Shown: piece by piece, positions 38,037 to 49,000 of the stretch
How the letters are laid out: each line of letters starts with the position of its first letter
Numbering within the stretch: position 1 is the first letter of the stretch
Assembly: GCF_900116635.1 (NCBI RefSeq)
Contig: NZ_FPBJ01000021.1
Coordinates: forward strand, 1 to 62,356
DNA from: Xenorhabdus koppenhoeferi
GTDB lineage: Bacteria; Pseudomonadota; Gammaproteobacteria; Enterobacterales; Enterobacteriaceae
DNA: 62,356 bases
Reading direction: 5' to 3'
Made by a program: the position numbers and the translations under genes
Notes under the pieces: generated by a model
Seen by the model: the letters and a program-made list of their open reading frames with translations, nothing else
Told to the model about the DNA's origin: nothing
Databases searched by the model: none

Positions 38037-40634
38037 ATGAAAATTATTAAGCCGTTGCGTTTAAGCATGCTTTACCGACCCTATCGTTGGTTACAAAAAA
38101 ATTATCTTGGGATCTCTGCTATGGCGCTGGTCGATATGAGTTCCACTCCACGCTTGCGTCCAGAAGCAGAACTTTGGCAACTGGCGGAAAATGAGTTGAA
38201 AACCTGTAACGGCATTATTGATCTCGCTATACCTAAACCCTGTGCTGAATTTCTGGCAACAGGCTATGTCTACACTCACCATCAGACAGATAAAACTGCA
38301 TGTACTGCGCGTATCCAGATAGAGAAGTTAGAAAAAAACTTAGTTGCTTTTGGTGACCGTTATTGGGTTGATGATATTCCTTCAAAACCGCAACCTTTTG
38401 AACAAATGCGCCTGGATTGGGATCGGGCTTTTGGTGGTAAAGACTATGCAGATAATCCACACGGTATCGGCTTCAAACCAGAAGTTCTGGAAGATGGGAT
38501 GAAAATTCATCGACTGCCCAATATCGAAATGATGCACAATCGATTGAAATCAAAACAGCATTTATTGTCACAACAGGAAATACCTGCTCCGGCAAGTTTT
38601 TGTCCCCTGGATTTTATCTGGCCGAATCGTTTTACCCGCATAGGAAAAAAGTACGACAAAGCGTGGTTAGAAAACCAATTCCCTGGCTTTTCTCATGATA
38701 TTGATTGGCGATTATTCAATGCGGCACCAAAAGATCAATGGTGGGAAGAAAATACTACTCTGCCGGAACAAGCAGCATGGCGTATTTGGAACATGCACCC
38801 GGAAAAACCTGTACAGGAAGGTCGTTTGCCATCATGGAAAGTACGATGTTTTATCAAACGACTGCGCCTTGACGAAGAAATTGTTGAAGAAGTCGTCATG
38901 CGCAATACAACAGTGTGGTTCTTTCCCCATTTAGAACAAATGATTTTAATTTGGCATGGAACCATACAAGTTAATGAAGATGATGCCAAAGATGTCTTAC
39001 AAATGATATCGGCACTGGAATTGCGTGATAAGCCCCGTTCGGAGAGTCATTATCTACAGGTTCTTGAACAACGGATGGATAAAGAAAAAGGTGCCTTATA
39101 CTCTTTTCGGGAAAAGGATCTCATTCCTGAAGAAGCGATTGGTTCATGGTTGGATACAGAGCTTCCACAAATTGACTCTCCGTTGCAGAAAATTTTCCAA
39201 AATCGTGAAAAACGCCTGCGTGAACAGCAACAAGAGCGATTAGCTGAATATGGTAAAGATATTAATACACTGCTTCCCGTTGAAACAGAGCAAACTACTC
39301 ATTCCAGGCTGACTAAACTGGATGAGTTACCAGAGTTTGTGGAGAAAATCGAACAGGATATTGCCCAGAAGCATGCTGAAGCTGAATTGAAACGGACAGA
39401 AATGATTGCCAAAGCTAAAGAACAAGGCATAGACACCGAAACATTGACCCACGAATCCCAGGCTCGAGGGCCGAAAACTCTGCATCGCATGCGGGATATG
39501 CTGCGCCAGCGGCAAAATAGAATGGAACTCAGTGATAAAGCTCTGGCTCAAATAGAACAATCAATACACACAATGTACCTCTCGTCAGTACAATCACAAT
39601 CTCCAGCCCTACGTTTAACCGGTAATCTTTCACAAATTATTCGGAAACGAGTACAAAATATCATGCGACAAGGGGGAAATTTCAGTGGCATGGATTTTAC
39701 CGGCGCGGATTTATCCGATCTGGATCTGCGGGGGGCCAACTTTTCCCAAACATTATTAGAAAACGCCTGTTTAAATCATTGCCAGCTGGATGAAGCCAAT
39801 TTCAGTGAAGCTATGTTGGCCAGAACAGAGATCTGCCATGCTTCACTGCGGGGAGCCAAATTGGATTCAGCCAGCCTGACACTGGCTAAATGTGAGCAAA
39901 GTGACTTTTCTGCTGCAAGTTTCAATAAAACCCAATTACAGGAAACACGGTTTGATCGCTGTTGCTTTGATCATGCCATATTCACAGGCCTATTCTTGCA
40001 ACCGATCTTTATTACACATTGCGACTTCTCATATTCACAATGGAAAGAGTGTACGTTTATGGAACTTGAACTTCCTGCACTCAATTTCCATCATGCAAAT
40101 CTGGATAAGGTTTCATTTATCAAATGTAATCTAGATCAAGCGATTTTTGATAACGCAGAATTGGAAAGCTGTTCATGGGTGGAAACGAAAGTAAACAGGA
40201 ATCGGTTTCGCTCAGCTAAGCTATTGACCTGTGCATTTGCTATGAACAGTGAGGTTAATCAGACGGATTTCAGCCATGCCACATTGACAGAATGTAATTT
40301 GCGTCAGATGCCCCTGATCAATTCAAATTTCTACGCAGCAACCCTGAATAACAGTGACCTCAGTGAGTCCAACTGCCAGTCAGCCGATATGCAGTATTTG
40401 AACGCAACAAACAGTATCTTTACCAGAACCGATTTTCGGGGTGCCTTATTGAATCATGCCAATCTGGCAGGCGCACTTATGCAAAAATGCAGTTTTAACA
40501 ACACAGAATTGCGGGAAGCCAACCTATTCCGCACAGATATGTCCCAATCGATTATTGATGATTCAACCTCAATCACCAATGCTTACATTAATCGAACCAA
40601 AACCTTCCCCAAACGTAATAAGGAAGTGATATGA
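38037..40634 (+). CDS. DUF2169 protein fused to a pentapeptide-repeat domain
   Basis: An 865-residue fusion. About residues 1-300 match DUF2169 (LRLSMLYRPYR near the start, WDRAFGG near residue 140), a family that in Agrobacterium acts as an adaptor loading an effector onto VgrG. Residues 375-540 are charged and helical. Residues 547-850 are pentapeptide repeats of A(D/N)LXX type (FTGADLSDLDLRGANFSQ), predicting a right-handed square beta-helix. It starts 24 bases after vgrG with AGGA upstream, and its stop overlaps the next start (ATGA). An adaptor or scaffold role at the spike is inferred. Confidence 0.8.
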   Translation: MKIIKPLRLSMLYRPYRWLQKNYLGISAMALVDMSSTPRLRPEAELWQLAENELKTCNGIIDLAIPKPCAEFLATGYVYTHHQTDKTACTARIQIEKLEKNLVAFGDRYWVDDIPSKPQPFEQMRLDWDRAFGGKDYADNPHGIGFKPEVLEDGMKIHRLPNIEMMHNRLKSKQHLLSQQEIPAPASFCPLDFIWPNRFTRIGKKYDKAWLENQFPGFSHDIDWRLFNAAPKDQWWEENTTLPEQAAWRIWNMHPEKPVQEGRLPSWKVRCFIKRLRLDEEIVEEVVMRNTTVWFFPHLEQMILIWHGTIQVNEDDAKDVLQMISALELRDKPRSESHYLQVLEQRMDKEKGALYSFREKDLIPEEAIGSWLDTELPQIDSPLQKIFQNREKRLREQQQERLAEYGKDINTLLPVETEQTTHSRLTKLDELPEFVEKIEQDIAQKHAEAELKRTEMIAKAKEQGIDTETLTHESQARGPKTLHRMRDMLRQRQNRMELSDKALAQIEQSIHTMYLSSVQSQSPALRLTGNLSQIIRKRVQNIMRQGGNFSGMDFTGADLSDLDLRGANFSQTLLENACLNHCQLDEANFSEAMLARTEICHASLRGAKLDSASLTLAKCEQSDFSAASFNKTQLQETRFDRCCFDHAIFTGLFLQPIFITHCDFSYSQWKECTFMELELPALNFHHANLDKVSFIKCNLDQAIFDNAELESCSWVETKVNRNRFRSAKLLTCAFAMNSEVNQTDFSHATLTECNLRQMPLINSNFYAATLNNSDLSESNCQSADMQYLNATNSIFTRTDFRGALLNHANLAGALMQKCSFNNTELREANLFRTDMSQSIIDDSTSITNAYINRTKTFPKRNKEVI

Positions 40635-41698
40635 GTTCACTCACAGCTGATGAATTAGTAGATAAAATAAAACAGGGTGAGATTATTGAAAAAATCAGTT
40701 TACAGAATATATCACTAACCGGACGTGATTTATCCGGAGGAATTTTTAAAGAAGTCAATTTATCAAGTGCCGATTTTTCTCAGGCTATCATAAAAGAAAC
40801 CGTTTTTACCGAATGTCAAATAGAAGAGGCTGTTTTCAATACAGCTACGCTTGAAAAGAGCGTTTTTGAGAAATGTAATCTCACTCACACAATCTTTAAC
40901 AAAAGCATATTAACAGACAGCATATTCAATCAGTCTGTTTTAAATAAAACACAATTTTCCGGGACAAAACAGAATAATACCCAGTTCTTATCTAGCTCAC
41001 TGCAATATGCAGATTTCAGCCACAGTCATTTTGAACGCGTCACATTTATTGATACTCTCATGGAGCGAATTAAATTTCGTGACAATCACTTTTTTCTAGT
41101 TACTTTTTTTCGGCAGGACTTACGGAAAGCTGATTTTTCTGCCAGCGAATTCACCCGGGTGATTTTTTTTGAATGTGATCTCCGTGGCCAGAATTACCAC
41201 AAACAACAATTTAAAATGTGCCAATTCACCAATAGCCAGCTTGAAAAAGTCAATTTCAGCCACGCAGTATTAACTAATTGCAATTTCAAAGGTGCCCTTT
41301 TACAAGATGCCTTAATATCAAATGTCGACGCGACTCAAGCGTTATTTATCGAAGCTAATTTAACCCGGGCCTGTTGCAAAGACAGTGTATTTAAACAAGC
41401 CATTTTTGTCAGTGCATGTCTCGAATCTGCCGATTTCCGGCACAGCCAATTATCAATGGCAATAATGCACAAAGTTCATGCAGAGAATACTCAGTTTACA
41501 GGCTGTAATATGCCTTATGCGGATTTTTCTTATGCGAACATCAACAACAGTGATTTTCGTACAGCCCATTTTATGAGAACACTTTTTCATCGTGCCCAAC
41601 AAGTCGGAACATTATTTTCTGACCGGCAAGGCATTCTGGAAAATGATCCTGAGTTATTCGCTGCTGAAGAGTGGAGTATGCAACACAATAAGATTTAA
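40631..41698 (+). CDS. pentapeptide-repeat protein of the T6SS module
   Basis: A 355-residue protein made almost entirely of pentapeptide repeats from about residue 20 to 335 (for example LSSADFSQAIIKE, ADFSYANINNSDFR). A short N-terminal helix (LTADELVDKIKQG) and an acidic C-terminal tail cap the beta-helix. It shares its start with the previous gene's stop (ATGA), so the two pentapeptide proteins are probably made in fixed ratio. The biochemical role is unknown; association with DUF2169 and VgrG points to effector loading or spike architecture. Confidence 0.8.
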   Translation: MSSLTADELVDKIKQGEIIEKISLQNISLTGRDLSGGIFKEVNLSSADFSQAIIKETVFTECQIEEAVFNTATLEKSVFEKCNLTHTIFNKSILTDSIFNQSVLNKTQFSGTKQNNTQFLSSSLQYADFSHSHFERVTFIDTLMERIKFRDNHFFLVTFFRQDLRKADFSASEFTRVIFFECDLRGQNYHKQQFKMCQFTNSQLEKVNFSHAVLTNCNFKGALLQDALISNVDATQALFIEANLTRACCKDSVFKQAIFVSACLESADFRHSQLSMAIMHKVHAENTQFTGCNMPYADFSYANINNSDFRTAHFMRTLFHRAQQVGTLFSDRQGILENDPELFAAEEWSMQHNKI

Positions 41699-41712
41699 TC
41701 GGGAGAATCAAC

Positions 41713-42333
41713 ATGACAAAACCGTCTTATGCACTTTCCTCATATACCTTTACGACCGAACCATTGCAACAGATAACCGGGCAAATCATCAGCATTCATC
41801 AGGATGGAAGTTTTATAGCGGAAAGTCAGCACAATCGCGGCTGGCACTGTCGGCGCGCTGCCAGTTGCCTATTAGCACCAGATATAGGAGATAGCGTACT
41901 CATTACGCAGGTCGAGAATCAACTCTGGATTTTAGCCATATTAGAACGGGCTGAACAGCAACAACCCGCAGAGATCAGCGTTCCCGGCGATCTGACTATC
42001 ACGTCCCACGGTAATCTGAATATGAATAGTCATGGATTAAATATCACAGCCAACCGCGGGAACTGCCATATCAGTGAAATGCAATACAGTGGAGAGTCAT
42101 TGTCTGCATGGGTGTCAATCACCCGCTTAGTTGGCAATCAGTTTGAATCTCTCTGGCAGACAGTGACACAACTGAGCAACCGGCTATTTCGCCATACGAC
42201 ACAAACAGAAAAAGTTCATGCGGGACAGTTAGATATGCAAGCTGAAAACTATGCGCGATTACATGCTCAACAGACGATCGTAACAGCAAAAGCTATCACC
42301 AAAATAGATGCTGAACAGATCCATATCGGCTAA
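41713..42333 (+). CDS. DUF3540 protein of the T6SS module
   Basis: A 206-residue protein of the DUF3540 type, found beside DUF2169 and pentapeptide proteins in T6SS loci. It has an N-terminal half with short strands (GQIISIHQDGSFIAES), the turn LAPDIGDSVLITQ, then gp5-like repeated strands in DLTITSHGNLNMNSHGLNIT, reminiscent of the end of VgrG. A helical stretch near residues 135-165 follows. A structural spike-adaptor role is plausible but unproven. GGGAG precedes the ATG by eight bases. Confidence 0.75.
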   Translation: MTKPSYALSSYTFTTEPLQQITGQIISIHQDGSFIAESQHNRGWHCRRAASCLLAPDIGDSVLITQVENQLWILAILERAEQQQPAEISVPGDLTITSHGNLNMNSHGLNITANRGNCHISEMQYSGESLSAWVSITRLVGNQFESLWQTVTQLSNRLFRHTTQTEKVHAGQLDMQAENYARLHAQQTIVTAKAITKIDAEQIHIG

Positions 42334-42342
42334 GGGGAAATT

Positions 42343-42735
42343 ATGTTTGCCAATACTCAAGGTGGCGGTATGGATATGGCGGCTCCCGATATTTGCTTAA
42401 CCCCCATGTTTACACCTGTACCCATTGCTTACCCCAACACAGCGCAAGGAACGACAGGTGTCAGCAATGCGTTAAATATCCTATTTATGGGTTGTCCGGC
42501 TCACAATCTGGCAACAATCATTCCCTTGACAACCGGCGATAATGCCGGCACTAATCTTGGCATAGCTTCCGGCACAGTAATGGGACCATCCCGTCATTCA
42601 ATGGGAGCCAATACTGTTTTACTTAAAGGTAGCCCTGCAACACGGCTTTCGGGAATGACTATGCAAAACTCAACTAATGCGGTGGGTTCTCGCATTGTGC
42701 CAAGCCAAACAAAAGTACTTATCGCCGCATCCTGA
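42343..42735 (+). CDS. DUF4150 PAAR-like tip protein
   Basis: A 130-residue protein of the DUF4150 (PAAR-like) family, which sharpens the VgrG tip. Typical features are the start FANTQGGGMDMAAPDICLTP, the central PIAYPNTAQG, and the C-terminal VLLKGSPATRLSGMTMQNS. Many DUF4150 proteins carry a fused C-terminal toxin; this one stops at the end of the PAAR-like domain. GGGGAAATT precedes the start. It closes the accessory module before the core genes. Confidence 0.82.
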   Translation: MFANTQGGGMDMAAPDICLTPMFTPVPIAYPNTAQGTTGVSNALNILFMGCPAHNLATIIPLTTGDNAGTNLGIASGTVMGPSRHSMGANTVLLKGSPATRLSGMTMQNSTNAVGSRIVPSQTKVLIAAS

Positions 42736-42745
42736 AGTTTTTTAT

Positions 42746-42776
42746 TTTCGCCATATTAAACTTTCGCCATATTAAA
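42746..42776 (+). repeat. tandem 15-bp repeat before tssJ
   Basis: tttcgccatattaaa occurs twice (42746-42760 and 42762-42776) with a 16-base period, in the gap between the PAAR-like gene and tssJ. It looks like a recent slippage duplication. Confidence 0.8.
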
Positions 42777-42811
42777 TAACCCGCAATATCTCAATTAATT
42801 CGGCGAATATG

Positions 42812-43393
42812 ATGACAATACATCTTGTTCGGAGAAAAAAAATCTCGATAAATAAGTTACATTCAATCCGAGGGTTGCTTAAGAGGATATTCCTGTCAAC
42901 GTTTCTGATAGCTGTAGCAGGTTGTTCATCATCAGCCAAAAAATTGCCACCTTATAAAATCATCTTCGATACGACATCTGGTGTGAATGATTCCGCCCCA
43001 CTAAAAATGCACATTATTTTATTAAAATCGCGTGAAAAATTTATGTCTGCTGATTTCTTTTCATTGCAGGAGAACGCTCAGGATTCATTAGGCGACAAAT
43101 TAGTTAATGAAGACCAGTTTTTTATCCGTCCTGCGCAACCGACCTATTGCTTATTGAAAGAAAATCTACCGGAAGCTAACTATATAGGCATTATTGCAGA
43201 GTATCATCAGGTTAGCGGTAAGAGATGGCGAATTTCATTTCCTGTTCCTATACCTGAAAAACCCGCTTTTTATGAATTCTGGCGTTCTTCCCCTGACGAA
43301 CTACATGTGTGCGTTAAAGTGACTAACAACGGCTTAAGTCTCATCAAAGAATGTTACTTAAGTTGCCCAGCAGGAGCGGAAGAAAAACAATGA
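42812..43393 (+). CDS. tssJ: T6SS outer-membrane lipoprotein TssJ
   Basis: Anchors the TssJLM membrane complex to the outer membrane. The N-terminus has basic residues, a hydrophobic helix (FLSTFLIAVAG) and a lipobox AVAGC with the lipidated Cys at about residue 38. The periplasmic part has the transthyretin-like strand pattern (LKMHIILLKS, FFIRPAQPTYC). Start choice is uncertain: ATG occurs at 42809 and 42812, both with weak ribosome binding sites, and the pre-lipobox region is long. The stop overlaps the tssK start (ATGA). Confidence 0.88.
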   Translation: MTIHLVRRKKISINKLHSIRGLLKRIFLSTFLIAVAGCSSSAKKLPPYKIIFDTTSGVNDSAPLKMHIILLKSREKFMSADFFSLQENAQDSLGDKLVNEDQFFIRPAQPTYCLLKENLPEANYIGIIAEYHQVSGKRWRISFPVPIPEKPAFYEFWRSSPDELHVCVKVTNNGLSLIKECYLSCPAGAEEKQ

Positions 43394-44733
43394 ATAGATC
43401 AGAAAAAGTTATCTGGACAGAAGGCATGTTTTTACGCCCTCATCATTTTCAACAGACAGAGAACTATTTAGAATCCTATACTCGTAATTGGGGAATAGCA
43501 CAAATACCTTACTACTGGGGTTTTTTAACTCTCGAATTAGATCAAGCACTACTCAATCAAAATAAAATAAAACTTTCCTCAGCCAGCGGTATTTTTCCTG
43601 ACGGAACCCCTTTTAGTTTTAATGTAACTCATGCCCCCACTCCTTTACATCTTACGGAAAGCCAGACCAATATTAATGTTGTCCTGGCTCTGCCTGTTTT
43701 TCAACGAGGGAAAGAAGAAGTCATTTTCAGTGAACAAAAGGATTCTCTGGCACGTTTTGTCAGCTTCGAAGTTGAAGTCAATGACTTTAACGCTATGTCA
43801 GTCGGTAATGCCGCAATACAATTTGGCAAAATGCGTTTACGCCTGATGCTGGAATCAGATTTAACGCCAGAATGGACTGCATTGAGCATCGCACATATTG
43901 TCAATAAAACGAGTGACAATAAAATCCACCTTGACCCGTTATTTATTCCTCCCCTGCTCAACTGTCGTGCAAGTTCGCAAGTAGTCGGTTTTATGACTGA
44001 CATGCAGGGTTTGCTGGAACAGCGCCGCCAGCAAATCAGTCAACGTCTGTTACAGTTGGGGCGCTATAATGATTCTGAAATCATGGATTTTCTTTTACTG
44101 TCACTTTTGAATCGCTATAGCGGCCAAGTGAGCCATATACAGAATCTGTCATTACTTCATCCTGAACGGTTATTCAGCGACTGGCTGCAATTTGCCACGG
44201 AATTGGCAACGTTTTCTTCAAATCGTATCCCCGAAGACAGCTTACCGCTTTATGACCATGACAATTTGACACGCTGTTTCAACCAGCTCATGTTCCAATT
44301 GCGTCAGGGGTTATCAATTATTCTGGAAGAACATGCGATTCAGTTGCCATTAACAGAATATTCTCATGGTCTGAACATAGCTACATTACCTGATTCGAAC
44401 ATGATACATATATTCAGCTTTATTCTGGCTGTCCATGCTGATGTTGCTAATGATGTTCTGATGAGCAATTTCCCAGCCCAAATGAAAATTTCCCCTGTTG
44501 ACCGCATACGTGAATTAGTTCAACTGCAATTACCGGGCATTCCACTGAGAGCCATGCCATCTGTTCCCAGACAAATTCCCTGGCATTCAGGTTATATCTA
44601 TTTCGAATTGGAAAAAGAGGGTGAGCTGTGGAAGCAAATGGAAAAATCCGGTGGTTTTGCATTACATCTGGCAGGTGAGTTTCCCGGTCTGAATATAGAA
44701 TTCTGGGCTGTCCGCAATCAGGACAAAAAGTAA
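43390..44733 (+). CDS. tssK: T6SS baseplate protein TssK
   Basis: Links the baseplate to the membrane complex. The family start is clear: KVIWTEGMFLRPHHFQQTENYL. Other conserved parts are LLSLLNRYSGQVSHI and the C-terminal FALHLAGEFPGLNIEFWAV. The length of 447 residues is normal. I start at 43390, where the ATG overlaps the tssJ stop; the frame's earlier opening lies within tssJ. It is followed by tssL after 13 bases. Confidence 0.96.
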   Translation: MNRSEKVIWTEGMFLRPHHFQQTENYLESYTRNWGIAQIPYYWGFLTLELDQALLNQNKIKLSSASGIFPDGTPFSFNVTHAPTPLHLTESQTNINVVLALPVFQRGKEEVIFSEQKDSLARFVSFEVEVNDFNAMSVGNAAIQFGKMRLRLMLESDLTPEWTALSIAHIVNKTSDNKIHLDPLFIPPLLNCRASSQVVGFMTDMQGLLEQRRQQISQRLLQLGRYNDSEIMDFLLLSLLNRYSGQVSHIQNLSLLHPERLFSDWLQFATELATFSSNRIPEDSLPLYDHDNLTRCFNQLMFQLRQGLSIILEEHAIQLPLTEYSHGLNIATLPDSNMIHIFSFILAVHADVANDVLMSNFPAQMKISPVDRIRELVQLQLPGIPLRAMPSVPRQIPWHSGYIYFELEKEGELWKQMEKSGGFALHLAGEFPGLNIEFWAVRNQDKK

Positions 44734-44746
44734 GGTAACGTAGCTG

Positions 44747-46003
44747 ATGAGGCAAGAACAACAAAAAGCTGCACATAGTGTGCTTTCTGGTGATGTTATT
44801 TACAATCCATTGGTTTCTGCTGCAAATCGATTACTGAATACTATCCCCCAAATCCGGCATTCCACTGCTCATTCTGATCCAACAAATTTACGACAACAAC
44901 TTATCAACGAAATCCGGCATTTTGAAGTGGTATGTCAACATGCAAAGCTACCTTATGAAGTGATCATTGGGGCCCGCTACTGCTTATGCACTGCATTGGA
45001 CGAAGCTGCTGCACTCACCCCCTGGGGGGTCCGCAGTGTCTGGCCCGGCAGTGGGTTACTGGTGACTTTTCATAATGAAACATGGGGAGGTGAAAAATTC
45101 TTCCAACTGTTAGCTAAATTATCACAAAATCCCAAAGAGAATCTATTTCTGTTAGAACTCATTTACTTCTGTCTACAACTTGGATTTGAAGGACGCTATC
45201 GTGTTATAGATAACGGGCGTTCCCAGTTGGAAACCATAAAACAACGCCTGTATCAATTAATACGTTCAATTCGGGGAAGTTACTCCGTTGAGTTGTCACC
45301 AAACATACAAGTTATTCCAATGCCGAACAAATCTTGGCGGTTTTCCTTGCCTATATGGATTATTGCCGCATTATTAAGTTTTTTGGTGTGTGTTCTGTAT
45401 ATAAGCCTGAATTCGAGATTGAGTAATAGCCTCAATTCTACTTTGACAAAAATTTACCAGACTAATTTACCAAGTATTTACCAGGCTGAATTACCGGATC
45501 TGTCAATCAATAATAAAGTATTTATCCCGACACCAACACCGCCACCTCCTGTGTTAAATCTGCAAAAGATGCTAAAGAACGAAATAGAAGCTGGATTATT
45601 AAATGTAACCGATATGCCTGATAGAAATGTAATTACGTTAAAAGGTGATGGTTTATTCAAAACCAATTCCATTCAGATCAAACGCAGTTATTTAGACATT
45701 ATCAGGAATATTGCAAAAGCAATGAATAACGTTCAGGGAAAGATTTTAATCGTAGGGTATACCGATAATGTACCTTTTTATTCCCATCGTTCTCGTTTTT
45801 CATCTAACCATGCTTTATCGCTGGCCAGAGCCAAATCCGTACAAAGAGAGTTTCAACGTTATCTCAATCAACCAGAAAGGATCAACATAGAAGGGAAAGG
45901 TGCCAAAGATCCGATAGCACCAAATAATACCCATCGCAATCGAGCCAAAAACAGACGAGTTGAAATCACACTGTTTGTTACTCCTTTAAATCAAACAATG
46001 TAA
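44747..46003 (+). CDS. tssL: T6SS inner-membrane protein TssL with OmpA-like C-terminus
   Basis: 418 residues. The cytoplasmic DotU/IcmH domain (about residues 18-185) contains YCLCTALDEAA and LVTFHNETWGGEKFFQLL. One membrane helix (FSLPIWIIAALLSFLVCVLYI, about 200-221) crosses the inner membrane. The periplasmic end is an OmpA/peptidoglycan-binding domain (ILIVGYTDNVPF ... RAKNRRVEITLF), making this the evolved form of TssL. It should help anchor the TssM-TssJ channel to peptidoglycan. Confidence 0.95.
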   Translation: MRQEQQKAAHSVLSGDVIYNPLVSAANRLLNTIPQIRHSTAHSDPTNLRQQLINEIRHFEVVCQHAKLPYEVIIGARYCLCTALDEAAALTPWGVRSVWPGSGLLVTFHNETWGGEKFFQLLAKLSQNPKENLFLLELIYFCLQLGFEGRYRVIDNGRSQLETIKQRLYQLIRSIRGSYSVELSPNIQVIPMPNKSWRFSLPIWIIAALLSFLVCVLYISLNSRLSNSLNSTLTKIYQTNLPSIYQAELPDLSINNKVFIPTPTPPPPVLNLQKMLKNEIEAGLLNVTDMPDRNVITLKGDGLFKTNSIQIKRSYLDIIRNIAKAMNNVQGKILIVGYTDNVPFYSHRSRFSSNHALSLARAKSVQREFQRYLNQPERINIEGKGAKDPIAPNNTHRNRAKNRRVEITLFVTPLNQTM

Positions 46004-46015
46004 GGAAACGAACAC

Positions 46016-49000
46016 ATGCTGAATGCTCTCATTTCTATCTTCACCAGCCGATTGACGTGGAGTTTGCTTGGAACAACGGCTATTTCGACGCTTCTCTGGT
46101 TTTTTGGTCCCATTATTTCTGTCGGAAACATCGTACCCTTTAAGTCTATTACAATACGAATAATGACTATTGCCTCTCTTTTTCTAGTATGGATTTTAAG
46201 CAGACTAGTTCCCAGATTGTACCGATTATGGTTCAATAAAAAATTGGAAAATCAATTAAAAGTCAATCAAGATAAAAAAACGGAAACTAAACAGAATGAG
46301 AAATACATTACATTAGCAGAACGTTTTTCTGATGCTGCAAAATTATTGAAGAAAGCTTATTTTTCCGGCTTGTATGATAAGAATAAACCCCATTGGACAA
46401 ACCTTTTCAGTCGCCAGTATATATATCAATTACCTTGGTATCTTGTTATCGGTGTCCCGAATTCAGGTAAAACAACTGTTCTGGCAAATTCTGGTTTACA
46501 TTTTTCATTGGCGGATTATCTTGGAAAATCGACTCTGTATAATACACACGGGATGGATGACTTTAATTGGTGGTTTACCAATAATGCCGTCTTTCTCGAT
46601 ACCGCAGGACGATATATCAATCAGAGTAATTCACATAATCAAGATGCCAATGAGTGGAAAAATTTTATCCTGTTGTTGAAAAAATACCGTGCTCGTCAAC
46701 CCGTTAATGGAATAATAGTAACAATCAGTGTGGAAGATTTACTCAACCCATCAACTGAAGCACGAAATAAACAAGCATATGTACTCAGTAAGCGACTGTC
46801 AGAGTTGAATGAGAAATTTAAAATACAGATTCCTATTTATATTCTCATCACCAAAAGCGATTTATTAAAAGGATTTTCCGCTTATTTCACCCACTTTGAC
46901 AAAACATCACGAGAACAAATCTGGGGATTTAATTTCCCGTGGAAAAATAAGCAGAGATGTGATTTGAATAAAGTGTTTGAACAACAATATAATGAATTGC
47001 AATTGCGATTGGATGCTGAATTACCCTATGTACTCTTAAACGGACATAATTTACGGCAATGTACTGAAAGTTATTTGTTTCCACAAGAAGTAGCTTCCTT
47101 ACGACCACTCATTGCGCAATATCTTGAAATAGTATTCGCGAGATCAGGATTTGAAATACCCTGTTATCCGCGAGGATTGTATTTCACTAGTGGAACACAA
47201 GAAGGAACTTCCCTTGACAATGTTATGGCGCAGTTTAACCAGAAACTTAAATTACCCATAGATAATGACAGCGACTTAATGTCATGGGGAAATGATAACG
47301 GAATTATACATGCCGCCCCTGCCCGCCAAACTTATTTCCTGAAAAGTTTATTAGAAAATATTTTTCAGGAAGCCGGGATCGCTGGCTATAACCGTTGGTG
47401 GATATACCGGAAACGCCTATTGGATGGAATAGGATATATTATCCTGATAGCGATATTGGCATTTATAAGCAAACTATTTTTAACCAGCTATAACAACAAC
47501 AACAATTATTTGATGGAAATACAATCAAAAATTCCGGTCATTCTAAATCAAGGGAGTGAATTAAAGAAAAACCCCGATAATATTTATGCTCTACTTCCTC
47601 TTTTGAACAGTTTGGCTCATTTAGATAAAAACCAGAACTTTTCTTTGGATGACCCTCCATTATCCTATCGTATGGGGTTATACAGCGGTGAACAAGTCAG
47701 TAAAGCAAGCCTCTCTCTGTACAATAATGCATTACAAACTTTGTTGCTGCCACAAATAGCAAAACTAATCACTAACCAACTGCATAATGAAGACGGCGAT
47801 GATATAGAGAGAACCTACAATACGCTAAAAGCGTATCAAATGTTGTATCAGACTAAATATTATGATGGCAAGTTTCTCCATAACTGGGTAATGCAGTATC
47901 TGGAAACCCATTTAGACGTAGATATCACTCAAAAACAGTTAAAACAAATTAATGAGCACCTCAGTCAATTATTGGATAATCAGGTTGTTACATCACCATT
48001 TATGTTTGATAACAATCTGGTCAAACAAAAACAGGCGCTAATCAGCAAAATTCCACCAGCCCAACGTGCCTACAATTATTTAAAGAGTAAATTGCTGGAT
48101 GATCCAGATTTAGCTCCAGTGAATCTGGATACACTTGCCGGCCCTCAAGCCAGATTGGTTTTCTCAAGCGTTAATAGAGCATCATTCACCAACTATATAC
48201 CGGGAATGTTTACTCCTGTAGGTTATCAAAAAGGCGTGGATAACGATCTCGATTTTTTTCTTAAGACTTTGCACTCGCAAGACAATTGGGTACTTGGTAC
48301 TTATGCAAGAACACTGGCAATAAAAGAAATTAAGTCCTTTGTTAAACAGCTTTATATCAATGATTACATATTCCATTGGGATCAATTCCTGGCTGACATC
48401 CGTTTGAGCAATATCGATAGTCTGGAGCAACGAACTAATACTGCCCGATTACTGTCCTCTTCTGATTCACCACTGCGTAATCTCGTTATTAATATCAGTA
48501 AAAATGTCACACTAAATAAGACCCTGCTCAATAAAGATAACATTGCAGCTAAGCAGCTGAATAAAATAGTAAAGAGACAATCGGATAAGCTCACTCAATT
48601 AGCCTCTAAACAACCATTGGCATCTGAATCACAACTCGTTCCCAAACAAATATTGCCAGATAATCAGCAAGAGATGCCGGAACAGGAACTAAAAAATCAT
48701 TTTGCACAAATTACTGCTTTGGTAAAAAATCCAGATAAAAAAAATAATCAGAAAATACCCTTTGATGATACGTTGAAAAATATTAGTGAGTTATATCAAT
48801 ATCTTACTTCTGTGCAAAGTGCCATCAAAACCGGGATGCCTTTTCCACCCAATGATATTATCACTCAGCTACAAGCGGCATCTGAACGCCTGCCGGTACC
48901 GTTTAGAAGCATGGTTTATTCACTGGCTGTTGGTGCCAGTAACGATACCCAGCTCAACGAAATGAAAAATGTTGCCAGACACCTCGGCGCAGAAATCGGC

